A DNA stretch of 64,000 bases from Ampullaceana balthica (lineage: Eukaryota; Mollusca; Gastropoda; Lymnaeidae), in assembly GCA_944989445.1 (NCBI GenBank), contig CALYLW010000182.1, positions 342,001 through 406,000 of the forward strand, in the 5' to 3' direction. Made by a program: the position numbers and the translations under genes. The stretch's first letter is position 1, and each line of letters starts with the position of its first letter. The notes under the pieces were generated by a model, which saw nothing but the letters and a program-made list of their open reading frames with translations, was not told the origin of the DNA and did no database searches. Below, piece after piece: positions 51,572-62,461 of this stretch.

Positions 51572-53332
51572 TCAATAGTTTACCAACCATGACTTTCGAT
51601 TATGTTCATTCATAATTTCAATTCCAGCATCTTGAATAAATTGCTTAGCTTTTGAGATGTCATTTTTGCTTCCAGATAATTCAATAGAATTTGGAACAGA
51701 TGAGTCACTGTCAGAAACTTTTATCTGAAAAATATTGTCTCTATCTGTAAAGTTTTTGATTTGGCTTAATACACAACCAATTGTTCTTCCTAATTCAGAT
51801 GATTTCACACAAATGGTTTCAGATTCTTTAGTACCATTTCTTTCACTGCTACTATGGTCTTCATTTCTTTTATCATATCCTTGATTTTTAATAGTGGCTA
51901 AAATGTCACTAGTTTCTGTCTGTGCTCGATTTAACTTTATTATTTTTCTATCATTCATGTCTTGGTTTTCATTCTTTCTCCATTGTTGATCATAATTTCT
52001 TTTTCTGGAGTCAAAATTGTATTTGCCTCTCCATGATCTTCTGCTTTGATTATAATCTCTATTTATGGAATTATGATTATTTCTTTCTCTCCATGATTGT
52101 CTTTCTTGCTCATAATCTCTGTGTCTGGAATTATGATTATTTCTTTCTCTCCATGATTGTCTTTCTTTGTTTTCAAAATGATCTTGTCTTGACCTTTCTT
52201 CTGTTTTCTTTCTTATAGAGCTGTCATTAGGTGACACCCTATTTGGTTGTCCTTTATTGTGGTAACACTGCTTCGCCATATGTCCTGGCTTGTTACAGTA
52301 CCAACAAATAGTTTGTCTGTTGCCTTGGTTTGGCAGACTCTGGTTTCTCATACCTTGCCTTTTTTCTTGACTTTTAATTTGTATTGCTGCAAATATGTCT
52401 TGTCTCTTATCCATTTCCACATTCGGATGAGAGTCTTTGAATGTTCGTAATGCATTTGTTAGCTCTGCTTGAGTACGAACTTTCTTGTCAGTCAAATATG
52501 TGAATAGGGTTGGTGTTGCATTTTCTAAAAACTTGTCAATTAACACCATGTCTATTATGGCCTTTGGATTGCTCGTATCTATTGCTGTCAGTTCCAGCCA
52601 TTTTGTTAGTTTGACTTGTGCTTCATGTACTATGATCTGTGGATCTTTGTCCATCTTGATTCTCATTTCATGAAATTCTCTTCTATAATCATTTTCTGAC
52701 TTTCCAAAATGACATAGAAGTGCCTTTTTGACATTCTTATATATGCTTTTGTCTTCTTTGGCTATACTGTTATAAGCTTCAAATGCTTCTCCAGTTAATT
52801 GAGTCATCAGTTGTGCTGGCCAATCTTCTTCATTATAGCCTTTCATAGCCATTATGGATTCGAAATAATCCAGATAAACATCCATTTTTTCTTTTTGGCT
52901 ATCATATTTTCTTACTTTGATAGTATCCCTTGGTGCTGACCTTCTATTTGTTTCATCACCAGGATTGTGGCCTCTACTCCCTAGCTCAATTTGTAATTTT
53001 AAGGTGTCTTGTTTCATTTTTTCAAGTTCTCTTTCACTTATGAGTTTTTGCATCTCTTTTTCTTCAGCAATTCTTGCTTTTTCTTCAGCTTCTCTTTGAT
53101 TTTCTTTTTCTTCAGCTTTTCTTCGCTGTTCTTTTTCTTCAGCTATTCTTGCTTTTTCTTCAGCTATTCTTGCTTTTTCTTCTTCTTCAGCTTTTCTTCG
53201 CTGTTCTTTTTCTTCAGCTATTCTTTGATTTTCTTTTTCTTCAGCAACTTTTTCTTCAATGAAATCTCTCATTTCTTTTCCTTTTAGTCCGATCTCTTTA
53301 GCTATGGCAGTGAATTCCTTGTAGTGATCCAT
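51572..53332 (-). CDS. Gag with coiled coil, SCAN-like capsid, zinc knuckle and KH-like end
   Basis: The frame opens upstream with TTG, but the first ATG is at 53,332, giving 586 residues. Residues about 25-110 are a Glu/Lys/Arg repeat (EEKARIAEEKEQRRKA type), a probable coiled coil. Residues about 150-310 resemble the retroelement capsid fold from which SCAN domains derive ('DWPAQLMTQLTGEAFEAY', 'LLCHFGKSENDYRREFHEMR', 'MVLIDKFLENATPTL'). Residues 343-358 are a CCHC knuckle (C-x2-C-x4-H-x4-C). Three ~20-residue repeats follow ('ERQSWRERNNHNSRHRDYEQ' type, about 390-449), and residues about 507-571 look like a KH RNA-binding domain without a clear GXXG loop. It packages element RNA (family role). 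The frame is intact though pol is gone. Confidence 0.85.
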   Translation of the reverse strand: MDHYKEFTAIAKEIGLKGKEMRDFIEEKVAEEKENQRIAEEKEQRRKAEEEEKARIAEEKARIAEEKEQRRKAEEKENQREAEEKARIAEEKEMQKLISERELEKMKQDTLKLQIELGSRGHNPGDETNRRSAPRDTIKVRKYDSQKEKMDVYLDYFESIMAMKGYNEEDWPAQLMTQLTGEAFEAYNSIAKEDKSIYKNVKKALLCHFGKSENDYRREFHEMRIKMDKDPQIIVHEAQVKLTKWLELTAIDTSNPKAIIDMVLIDKFLENATPTLFTYLTDKKVRTQAELTNALRTFKDSHPNVEMDKRQDIFAAIQIKSQEKRQGMRNQSLPNQGNRQTICWYCNKPGHMAKQCYHNKGQPNRVSPNDSSIRKKTEERSRQDHFENKERQSWRERNNHNSRHRDYEQERQSWRERNNHNSINRDYNQSRRSWRGKYNFDSRKRNYDQQWRKNENQDMNDRKIIKLNRAQTETSDILATIKNQGYDKRNEDHSSSERNGTKESETICVKSSELGRTIGCVLSQIKNFTDRDNIFQIKVSDSDSSVPNSIELSGSKNDISKAKQFIQDAGIEIMNEHNRKSWLVNY

Positions 53333-54211
53333 GTTTTGTTTGATTGAATAATATGAATCTAGCAATTCGGTAAGGAATGTATGTATATATATTGATAAAG
53401 TTATAAATCGTCCAAATGAAATATCTTGAATTCAAAAATGTTAAGTTCAAATAAGTGACACGTCTAAACCATAAAATCTAGTTATTGGCAAGATGAGACA
53501 ACAAAAAGAATCCTCACACGGGATCTTTAGTATACTTTATATATACGCTCCCTCAGATTGACAAAATATATTAAATGGTCCGATCGTTTTGAATAAAAGT
53601 CACTTGGTTAAAATTTCAATTTTCGAGTAGTTTTTAAACAATTTAGTTCACTCCATTAATCCACAATTGCGATAATCAAACTCTTCACACAATGAATGGA
53701 TAAAAATTCCGTTTCTTTATTTATAATTCACACCAACACATTGAATAGTCCATGGTCCATAGCTTCTCGGTTCGATGTTATGTTTACTATTACTAATATT
53801 TCCTGGAATCAACTAGCATTAAGCCTGTTGACGTCACGACCTATATATGTTCACCGTGTGTCACCATTCAGTAAGCCTACACGACCCAGATTCCAGTACT
53901 GTGTAGTATGCTTGTACTGTCGTCGAATGTGACGTAGAACCAACTAGTCTGATCCAGTTTTATACACTGCGGATATCTGCCGTTTATGCCACCATTTTGA
54001 AATCTTCTTGTATTTTCATTGAACTACAAAAGTTTATTCACAGCTTCTTACGAACTTGAATATTCAAAAAATACTATAGCTGGTATTATTTCTTATTTTA
54101 AAGAATACTTTCCTTTTTTGGAAATATCCAATACTTATTTCCACGAAACCTCTTTCAGTCTTCTGAAATCTCTTGTACAGTGTTCACATGGAACTTTTAC
54201 TTCGACACCAA

Positions 54212-54520
54212 TGTAACGATATAACTTTATATTTCTCTTTCTATGTAGGCGTTCTCACAGTAATTAATCTTGTGCACAATAATTCACTGAAGAATTCGTT
54301 TATCCAAAACAACTTTAATATACATATATATTGTACACATAAGAATCATTTGAGGTAATATAACGTGGAAATCTTGAGCTATTCACTATCATGCTTCCCT
54401 GTCGGAAGTCTACACACAACTGTTCGCCCAACACTTTCAACCAATAGAAATGCTCCTTTCTTCCCGCGTCCACCATACATGTGACCTTACGTCACAAAAT
54501 TATGTTAATCAGATGTGACA
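54212..54520 (-). repeat. 5' LTR
   Basis: 309 bp, the partner of 50,515-50,823, and in element sense the promoter-bearing 5' LTR. It is flanked on the outside by the 'gcgcc' duplication at 54,521-54,525, where hAT sequence resumes. Confidence 0.93.
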
Positions 54521-54976
54521 GCGCCCACATACAAATTTTGTTCTATACTCGTTCGCGCATCGTTCTGCGCATGTCGAAAATTGACAGAAAAACCTTTTCG
54601 CAAAATGAACAGTTCGCTCTACATGTTCCTCGGAATTTAGTGTTTTAAGTCACATTTTTATAAAAAAAACAATTTAATTTTGTCATCAAATACGTCAGAT
54701 ATATGTCTTCCGGTGACCCTTTAACTGTTTTGAGAGGATGTAAACGTTGGGATTTTTTTCCTTTCCCTTTTATTGCTCGGTACGCTGCAAAGTTCTTAAA
54801 AACGTTAATTTTAAGCCATTATTCGTCATTGAAAGCTAAAATATTGAGTTGAGAATCCAATTCCGGTCATTAAAAACATCAACTTCGTCAGTTAAAATTT
54901 GCCTGTGACTGGTACAACTTTCCGGTTTCATCACCCCCTCAAAATAGTTAATAAATAATAAAAGAGAGAGAGATAG

Positions 54977-56290
54977 ATGGAACACAAAAGCCTCAGTGCT
55001 TCCTCAAAAATACTGTGTAATGACAACATGAAGCCTGTTAGACTCCGAGAGCACTTGGAGAAAGTCCATCCATTCAATTCCAAGGACAGTGTTGAGGTCT
55101 TCAAGCAGAAGAGAGCTCGCTTCTTGACCTCAGGTACCTTGCCCAAGCTTGGATTTTCTTTGTCACAGAAACCTGAACTGGAGGCATCATTCAAGGTTGC
55201 ATATCTTATTGCAAAGAACAAGAAGCCCCACACCATTGGAGGACTTTGGTGAAGCCTTGTGCTCTGGAGATGGTGGAACTGATGTGTGGTCACCAGCAGA
55301 GTAAGCAGGTTGAGAAAGTTGCTTTGTCCAATGACACTATTCATTCCAGGATTAGTGACATGGCTGCATACATTCTGGATCAAGTCTTGTGCGAGATGAG
55401 AAGCAACCCTTTTCCATTTAGCATGCAGCTGGATGAATCCACTGATGTAGCACAATGCAGTCAGATTCTTATATTTCTGAAATATGTTCTCAGTGGATTG
55501 CTGAAGGAGGAATTTCTCTTTTTTAAGCCACTCCTAGCTACTACCAAAGCTGCTGATGTGGTACAGCTAGTCAGGGCATTCTTCACTGAAAACCAGTTTG
55601 ACTGTCCAAATTTCATTAATTACTTGGCATACCTGGCTTACATCTTCACCATCTTGAATGATTTGAACACATCTCTCCAAGGACCTGCTGTGACTGTAAT
55701 GGATGCTACTGAGAGATTGAAAGCCTTCCTTAACAAAGTGCCACTATTCCAACGACGACTAGAAAAGTCCAACTTTCCACTCTTGGATGAAGTTGTAATA
55801 TCTGGTGCAGAAGGAAGCACTGAGGGATCACTTCCTGACAAAATCAAAGGGGAAATTTCAGAGCACCTTTCAACATTGCAAAAGTCCTTTGATGGGTATT
55901 TCTGTCCAGAAATTGCTAGGAAAGACCTTTGGATTCGCAATCCTTTTCTCTGTGACGTGGACAACATTGATGACAGTGACTGCTAAAGATGACCTGATTG
56001 ATTTGAGAACCAGAGAAGTACTGACGAATGCCTTCAGTTGCAATACCTTGATTGAATTTTGGTGCGCCCAGCTAGATTCCTACCCACAACTAGCCAAGAG
56101 GGCAGTACTGACTCTCCTTCCATTTGCCACAACCTATCTCTGTGAAGCAGGATTCTCCACACCTTTGACAATTAAAACCAAGGAAAGGAATAAGTTGAAT
56201 GCAGAGGATGACATGAGAGTTGCTTTGTCCAAAACAGTTCCCAGATTTAAATTGCTGATTGATCATAAGAAACAGCAGATCTCTCACTAA
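54977..56290 (+). pseudogene. hAT transposase (ZBED/SCAND3-like), deleted core
   Basis: 'ILCNDNMKPVRLREHLEKVHP' in pieces near 55,010-55,072 is the second half of a BED zinc finger, and the first Cys pair is lost to a frameshift. 'KPELEASFKVAYLIAKNKKPH' follows, then a frameshift near 55,250. 'FSMQLDESTDV' (near 55,424) holds the first catalytic Asp. After 'NQFDCPN' the sequence jumps to 'FINYLAYLAYIFTILNDLN', so a central deletion has removed the TDGAPA block and the second catalytic Asp. A frameshift near 55,985 leads to the C-terminal dimerisation region ('EFWCAQLDSYPQLAKRAVL', 'YLCEAGFS'), ending at 56,290. It is clearly inactive. Confidence 0.9.
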
Positions 56291-56444
56291 ATTCCCGGTT
56301 GCCTATGGTCAAAACTGTTCTGTTCCTAAAATAAACATAGTTTATTATGCATTTTCTGCAAGTTTCACGAGGGGGTGCATGAACTTTTTTGGGCATCTGA
56401 AGGGGTGCATGGACCCCAAAAGGTTAGGAACCACTGACTTAAAG

Positions 56445-57011
56445 TCATACAGATTTTGACCTTAGTTTGTCAGCAATTTTAAATTTGAATTAAGTTACAT
56501 AAAAAGTAATCGAATAACTTGTATGATCTGATTCAGTTGTAGTTATGGTGAATACACTTGACTCCAATAACTTAGCATGTTTATTATTCTTTTGTATGAG
56601 CAAAATATAAAGATTACACTCACAACGTTGCTTTGTTTTTGTATTTCAGCATGATTTCTAATTTATAAAATTAAATGTATCAGTCACACATAGAATACAA
56701 TTCTTATCTTTACAGGGGGGGGGGTAAAAAAGTGTATAATAAATCGTAATAGGAGCGCAAAGCAAAATTTTAAAAAAATAAAACAAAAACAACAAAAAAA
56801 CAAACAAAAAACACACAAACAAACAAGCAAGTAAGCATCATAACAGCTTGGTAATTTATTTATTTCACTCTTTTATGAAGAAAAAATTAAAACTTTTTAT
56901 ATGTAACATGATATATTAATAATTAAGGATAAGGTGTATAAGAAGTATTACTTTTTTTAAAAATCACATTAATTATTGTCTATTTAACAAAAAACAATTG
57001 AAAAAATAAAG
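56445..57011. other. AT-rich stretch upstream of paralogue exon
   Basis: No coding is seen. Contains a G-run near 56,717 and A-rich simple sequence. No counterpart of tail exons A-C was recognised here. Confidence 0.5.
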
Positions 57012-57168
57012 CAAATATCGAGATTTGGCAGAGTAAAAATGTATTCTTAGATCTCAAAAAACTATTTTTACGTGTGCACCAATCGAAGAGATCACGAATG
57101 TTTTATTGATGTCGTGGATTACAATCTGCTTCAATTGATTGCAGGATGGATTTAAAATATAAATTTAA
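57012..57168 (+). pseudogene. Paralogue of tail gene exon D, decayed
   Basis: Entered in phase 1 after 'aaataaag', the frame reads 'NIEIWQSKNVFLDLKKLF', aligning with 'DIGILNSKSRFLDFEIEY' of exon D; 28 of 39 bases match without gaps from 57,014 to 'ttcttagat'. In a second frame 'DHECFIDVVDY' aligns with 'DHNNFIDFDVQ' of exon D, so an indel lies near 57,090 and the first frame stops at 57,107. The acceptor is poor. It is probably a pseudogene or a diverged duplicate with a shorter tail. Confidence 0.55.
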
Positions 57169-57179
57169 AAAAAAACAAA

Positions 57180-57465
57180 TATTCGAAATATTCGATGACC
57201 TTACTGTTCTCTTGACAGTTCTTGTATGCACTGAAGTGGACTCTAGTCATCACACTAAAGTTGGAAACGGCTTTGTGGGACATTTCTACCATGGAGAAGT
57301 AGACACAATTTGTGGTTGTAGACACATACTCTTATCTATAACGCCTTGTAAAACAATATGCTTATATAGTCATTAACATTTAACACATGTTGTACGAAAC
57401 AAACAAGAGACAAAAGAAACAACATGTCCCTTTATTTTATGACAACCACTGCAGCCACACTTTTG
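57180..57465 (+). other. Paralogous 3' flank
   Basis: This matches the two halves of the tail gene's 3' flank, 31,145-31,300 and 34,599-34,715, in order and orientation ('gaccttactgttctcttgacagtt', 'ggaaacggctttgtgggac', 'caatatgct', 'cacatgttgta', 'atgacaacc'). It has no LINE, so it represents the uninterrupted arrangement. A 60-codon frame through it is open in both copies but lies after a stop codon. Confidence 0.65.
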
Positions 57466-59408
57466 ATATAGATTATATAACAGATACAAGATTTGAGAAA
57501 AACATAATTTTGTGTTTAGTAAATTAAGTATTTGGAAAATTAAAAGTTTGATGATATGATGAAACTTAATATTTTCTTATTTTAATCATTGTTTTAGTTA
57601 ATTTCTTTATGATATATTCTTTAAAAGGTGTTTAATTAAGAAAATCATTATTTTAAATGGAAAGTTTAATGTTCTAGTCCTATATGCTGTATATCTTATT
57701 ACACTTCCTTCCATTTTAGCATTAATGACATACATACTAACGCATGTCTGTTTTTTTTTCTAACATAGTAAATCAACTAATTTAAGAATTTTAAAATATG
57801 TTTTTAAACATTGTAAAAAAAGTCCGTTATAATTTAATGGTTTGTCATTTAAGTCACTAATTAAAAAGGTAAATATTAAGACCAACAGCTATTTTTAACT
57901 ATTTTTTAAATGTATAATATATAATTTTTCGTGAAATTTAGCTTAAGAAAGCTTTAGTATATACCAACGAATGCGTAAGAATTTTACTATTTTAAGAGCA
58001 AAAATGATATACATAAAAAAGGAAAAAAAATTAAACGCAACTTCAAACAGCCAGCATACAATGTTTTATAGTAGTTTTATTATTTTATTGACATAAAAAT
58101 GCATTTTTCTTTGGTTAAATGATAAAAAAAAATTATCTCGTTTGTTTTTAATTTTTAATGATTTTATTATGTATGTATTTATTTATTAATAAAGTGTTGT
58201 TATGGCATCGTGAATATAATAATTTGTTTCATTAAATAGATACAATAGGTAAAGTAATTCTTAGAATGAAAAATTTTAACACGAGTTAAGGAAGTATTTT
58301 TATAATAAAGTCCTTAAAAGATGCTTGTAAATTAAATTGCAACATTTTACCTCATGTATAGTAAATATTTCTTTTATTTTTATTTTTATTCTTCTAACTG
58401 TTAAAAAATTTTTAGCTTTAATAAATAAAACTAGTTAATATTTGTTTCCAAAGTAATTTCACCCAAACATATATAAATAATTGTAAAATATATATAACGA
58501 TGATTTTTCCTCATTGTTTATTTTTTTCATAAGTCAAACTATACGTTTTATTGTAGTATTATTTATGTAATAATACAAAATTAAAAATAAAATTATAATT
58601 GTATATATATAATATTCTGTGGCCATAATATTTGGAATAAAGATCACAATCTGATAGTTGGCTCTTAAAGAAGAAGTAGACATATATTCTTAGGTATAAT
58701 AGGAATTAAAAATGTTATGTAACATTTTAAAAATTAACAGTTAAAGCCGCACATAATATGTACATATTTTTTTTACAAGACATAACTTATATTTGAAGTA
58801 ACTATTTAAAATTATATAATTTATTTACAGCTATGATAGAACTATGTATACAACATGTAACATTAAGCAAATAGATGTCTTAATTTAGTTGCAAGTTTAA
58901 TAAATATGATATATTAGGATTGTTAAAACAAATTTAAAAAAAACTATGCATTGAGAATATGAAAACGAAACATTTGGTTGTACACTTTATATTATCTGAA
59001 AAGAATATTTACCCAAAAATAAATAAATACATACATAAATAATGTCCAAAAAGTGACATTTTATTTTAGATAATAAAAAGCTAAGCTGGTAAAAATATAT
59101 TGTGTTGATCATTAAACATACCCTGTATTTAAAGAAATTATACGAAAAGATGAAAAGATAAAGATAATTTATTCATTTTGATTTATATGTATTTAACCTA
59201 AAGCTGCAATGTTTCTAAAAAGCAATGTTATAACTACACATGCTTTATTTGTAAAATGGGGATATTAAAAACAAAAATGTGGAATGTAAGTCTTAAATTT
59301 TAGATTTTTAAAATAAACATATTAAAATATACGGTCTCATGCTATTAATTTATTATTATTATAAAATAACTTAAAGATTTTTTGTGTTTCTCAAAAAAAA
59401 AGTATATA

Positions 59409-59475
<67 letters not shown>

Positions 59476-59478
59476 TTA

Positions 59479-59519
<41 letters not shown>

Positions 59520-59644
59520 TGAATAAATATTGTTTCATTTTTTTTTAAAATTATCTTTAACAAAAATGTTTCTAAAGTAAGCTAAAAATGAGATGTATTT
59601 GAATATTAAAAGGAAAATACATAATTCATCAATGTTTTTATATA
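57466..59644. other. AT-rich stretch with (TA)n
   Basis: No gene is supported on either strand. A split (TA)n microsatellite lies at about 59,407-59,517. Confidence 0.65.
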
Positions 59645-61220
59645 GCACTAGGAGACTCGTCGTGCGTTGCAACGATCTCAGTAAAAATGAATAAATTTAA
59701 AGAAACCAGTAAGTGATATGTTTAAAAACAATTATGCCAGAAATTTTCGCAGAAGTGTTAAAAAAAAACCAAGGTTCTTAGCAAACAGATAAATAAATAA
59801 ATAATTAAAAGTTTACAAAAGAAGAAACGATATTAAGAGCCCCGGCCCAAAAGTGAGTGGTAATTTTTTTTATTTTTTATTGCCATTGTTCTCAAGCAAT
59901 ATTTCTCAATATTGTGTAAAATTGATAGGGAATACAATATTAAAAATGTATTAAAAAATACATTTGAGGCCTCCAGCCCCGAGGAAACGGACATTAGGAG
60001 CTCAGTGTCCTATAGTAATTTAATACAGGCTCTTAAGTTTTTATATACCGAGTTTGGTCAAAATCCAGTTATTTTCTTATTATCTAACACTTAAACTAAC
60101 GTTTATATATCTAATATAATGAAAAAATACATTAAGGGGCCCCCGGGCCCATTCGGTTCAAGATTTATATTTTGGAAACCTATTCCTTTAAATTTAGTTT
60201 CATCATGGATATATTTCTCAAGATCATTAAAAACTGAGTGGGAAATAATATCCTAGAGTATACAAAAAAAAGAAATTTAGGGCCACTGGCCCTTTAGATG
60301 TAAGATGTAAATTTCAAAACGCTGTTCATTTCAATTCAGTTTAATCATGGATATATTTCTCAAGGTCATTAAAAATTAGTTTGAAATAATATCTTAGAGT
60401 ATACAAAAAAGACATTTGGCGCCACCGGTCCATTAGATGTAAGATGTAAATTTCAAAATGCTGTTTATTTTAATTCAGTTTTATCATGGATATATTTCTC
60501 AGGATCGTTAAAATAGAATGACAAATAACATCTCAAACATATACGAAAAAAGACATTATTTGCCCCCGCCCTGAACAATTTGATATTTGAAGTGCAGTGA
60601 CTTTTGTTATTTTGATATGGGCTACCAAGTTTTTATATACAAAGTTTGGTTAAGATCCATTCATTTACTCAGTAGCTAACGCATAAACTAATTTTTATAT
60701 AGTTCATATAAGCAAACAATGACATTAAGAGCCCCAGGGCCCATTTAGTGCAAGATGTCAAGTTATAAACACCTGTTTATTTCAATCAATTTCATAGAGG
60801 ATACATTTATTTATATATATCAAGATATTTAATAAGTGAATGGGGAATAACATCTTAAATGTTTATGAAAAAAGACATTTTGGGCCCCCAGCCCCGAAGA
60901 AATTGACATTAGGAAATTAGTTCCCTATAGTATTTTAAAATTGGCTACCAAGTTGTTACACACAAAATTTGGTTAAGATCCAACAATTTACCTAATAGAT
61001 AACGTTTAAACTAATTTTTATATAGCTCATATAAGAAAAAAATCATATTATGGGCCCCCGGCGCCCAATGAGTGTTAAATTTTGCAAAAAAAGTAGCCAC
61101 TGATCATCCCATGAGCGTAATCAAAAGTCTCCCAAAAGTTTCATGGCGTTTGGATAAATGGTTTAGTCAGCTATAAAGGACATACAAACATACATACATA
61201 CATACTTTGATTTTTTATAT
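59645..61220 (+). repeat. Repeat with GC-rich blocks, copy 2
   Basis: It parallels 42,432-43,870: a 'gactcgtcgtgcgttgcaacg' start, alternating GC cores ('ggggcccccgggccc' near 60,137, 'gggccactggccc' near 60,280, 'gggcccccagccccg' near 60,883), 'gggctaccaagttttt' near 60,621, and the end 'ttagtcagctataaaggacatac' plus CATA repeats. It has an extra internal block at about 60,170-60,480 (a near-duplicate pair 'atcatggatatatttctcaag'), so copies vary in block number. No open frame longer than about 60 codons. Confidence 0.7.
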
Positions 61221-61389
61221 ATAGATATTTTAAAGTTTCAAACACTATTAAAACATATCTTTAAAAAAAGTTTATCTTGTTTTATTGGATCGTAAAAATA
61301 TTTCACGTTTTTAGTGTCAACCTGTATAACTTTAAATGCACACACACAAACATAATACACACACAAACACACACACACACACCACAAGC

Positions 61390-61422
<33 letters not shown>

Positions 61423-61439
61423 AATACGTATATATATAT

Positions 61440-62378
61440 TAGGGCTGTTATCGATTAATTTAAATTTAATCGTTAACATTTGAAAAATTATCGATTAATT
61501 AATCGATAATTTCGATTAAAGCCAAAAATAGACATTTTTTACGTCATTAAACTGAACATTTCTCACGGACATTGAAAAGTAAGAATATTTTGAACTAAAT
61601 TTTATGACAATGTTTTGATACTTATGCGGATGATTGTGCTGAAGGGGGTACGTAAGCCATGTATTTTATCCTTTAAAGGAGAATTGTTTATGGCAGTGAA
61701 TACAGTAAACTTTTTCACCATCGTTGACTTTGCCATCCGCAGTTAGCTTAAAAACAAAATTTTTGCTCAGTTTTCTAGTTATATGTTTAAATTTAACTGC
61801 GCTGATACTGTCAGCCATTTTTTGTAGATGTCTGCCGGCCCACTTAAAATAATAAAATAAATTATAATATTACGCGGGAGAAGTTTGTACGTAAAAAAAT
61901 ATATAAATTATTATTAACGAGCAACAAAGCCCGTCCAAGGACGTTCCGCCACCGTTCAGTGGCAAGTTGTAACTCCCCTCCAACAGCCGTCTCGACCGGC
62001 ATTACATGTGCATCGCGTCAAAAATACTATTTATTATAGTTAAAATAAATAAATCGTAAAAATAGAGCTTTTTGCTGTCAATCCCAACGCGCATAACTAA
62101 AAATAAAGTCTTGGAAGAAATGCTGCACCAAAAATAACTCCGTGTTGAACGTCCGCGTAATTGGCGTAAACGTGCTCAATATGATTGGCTGTAGGAGTCA
62201 TATGTGTTTGATGGACCAATCGCTATAGATGACCGGACAGAACGGACAGAAAGGACAGAAACGTGCCTTTTATTATATAGGATTGTTAATATTTAATTAT
62301 TTATTAATAAAACATTTTTACAATACTAAAAAAAAACGTCTTTAATTTTAATCGAATTTGGCGATTTCTGCAGCCCTA
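61440..62378. mobile_element. hAT-type MITE, ~939 bp
   Basis: The ends are inverted, TAGGGCTG on the left and CAGCCCTA on the right, with 'atcgattaat' runs next to the left one. Flanking 'atatatat' on both sides (61,432-61,439 and 62,379-62,386) is consistent with an 8-bp duplication, though the TA-rich target makes this weak. No transposase is present. A different repeat (61,915-62,285) is nested or captured inside. Remnants of the same family are at 23,440, 28,921 and 49,565. Confidence 0.7.
61915..62285 (+). repeat. Interspersed repeat inside the MITE
   Basis: It begins 'gagcaacaaagcccgtccaa' and continues with 'ggacgttccgccaccg', 'cagccgtctcgaccggcat', 'caacgcgcataact', 'aaataaagtcttgga' and 'tatgattggctgtaggagtc', ending with a CGGACAGAA repeat and 'ttttattatatagg'. 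A second copy is at 63,405-63,700. Its balanced composition contrasts with the host MITE. The class is unknown. Confidence 0.75.
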
Positions 62379-62379
62379 A

Positions 62380-62387
62380 TATATATG

Positions 62388-62455
<68 letters not shown>
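62380..62455. repeat. (TA)n microsatellite
   Basis: TA repeats lie between the MITE and the stop codon side of the minus-strand exon at 62,462. Confidence 0.95.
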
Positions 62456-62456
<1 letters not shown>

Positions 62457-62461
62457 TGTAT

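Larger units (their letters stand above)
50515..54520 (-). mobile_element. Gypsy-like LTR retrotransposon, pol deleted
   Basis: Two 309-bp LTRs (50,515-50,823 and 54,212-54,520) begin TGTAAC and end GTGACA on the plus strand and are almost identical. The 5-bp target duplication 'gcgcc' is perfect (50,510-50,514 and 54,521-54,525). Gag is on the minus strand, so the 5' LTR is at 54,212-54,520. A primer-binding-site-like 'tggtgtcgaagt' follows it (minus sense, two bases in), and a purine-rich 'ggatgggggtgaa' directly precedes the 3' LTR. Protease, RT and integrase are missing, with only a scrap of RNase H. The near-identical LTRs indicate recent insertion, so the element must have been mobilised in trans. 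Confidence 0.94.
50331..56436 (+). mobile_element. hAT element with perfect 8-bp duplication
   Basis: The left end is CAGGGGTTCCTAACCAGTGG and the right end (inverted) is CAGTGGTTCCTAACC, and 'gtgcatg' motifs recur near both ends. Exact 8-bp target duplications 'acttaaag' flank it at 50,323-50,330 and 56,437-56,444. Removing the LTR element at 50,515-54,520 leaves about 2.1 kb carrying a deleted transposase on the plus strand. It is non-autonomous now, and since the LTR element sits inside it, the hAT insertion came first. Confidence 0.93.

Noticed and set aside
53009..53287. Phe/Ser-rich plus-strand frame
   Set aside because: Antisense of the Glu/Lys-rich coiled-coil coding region of Gag.
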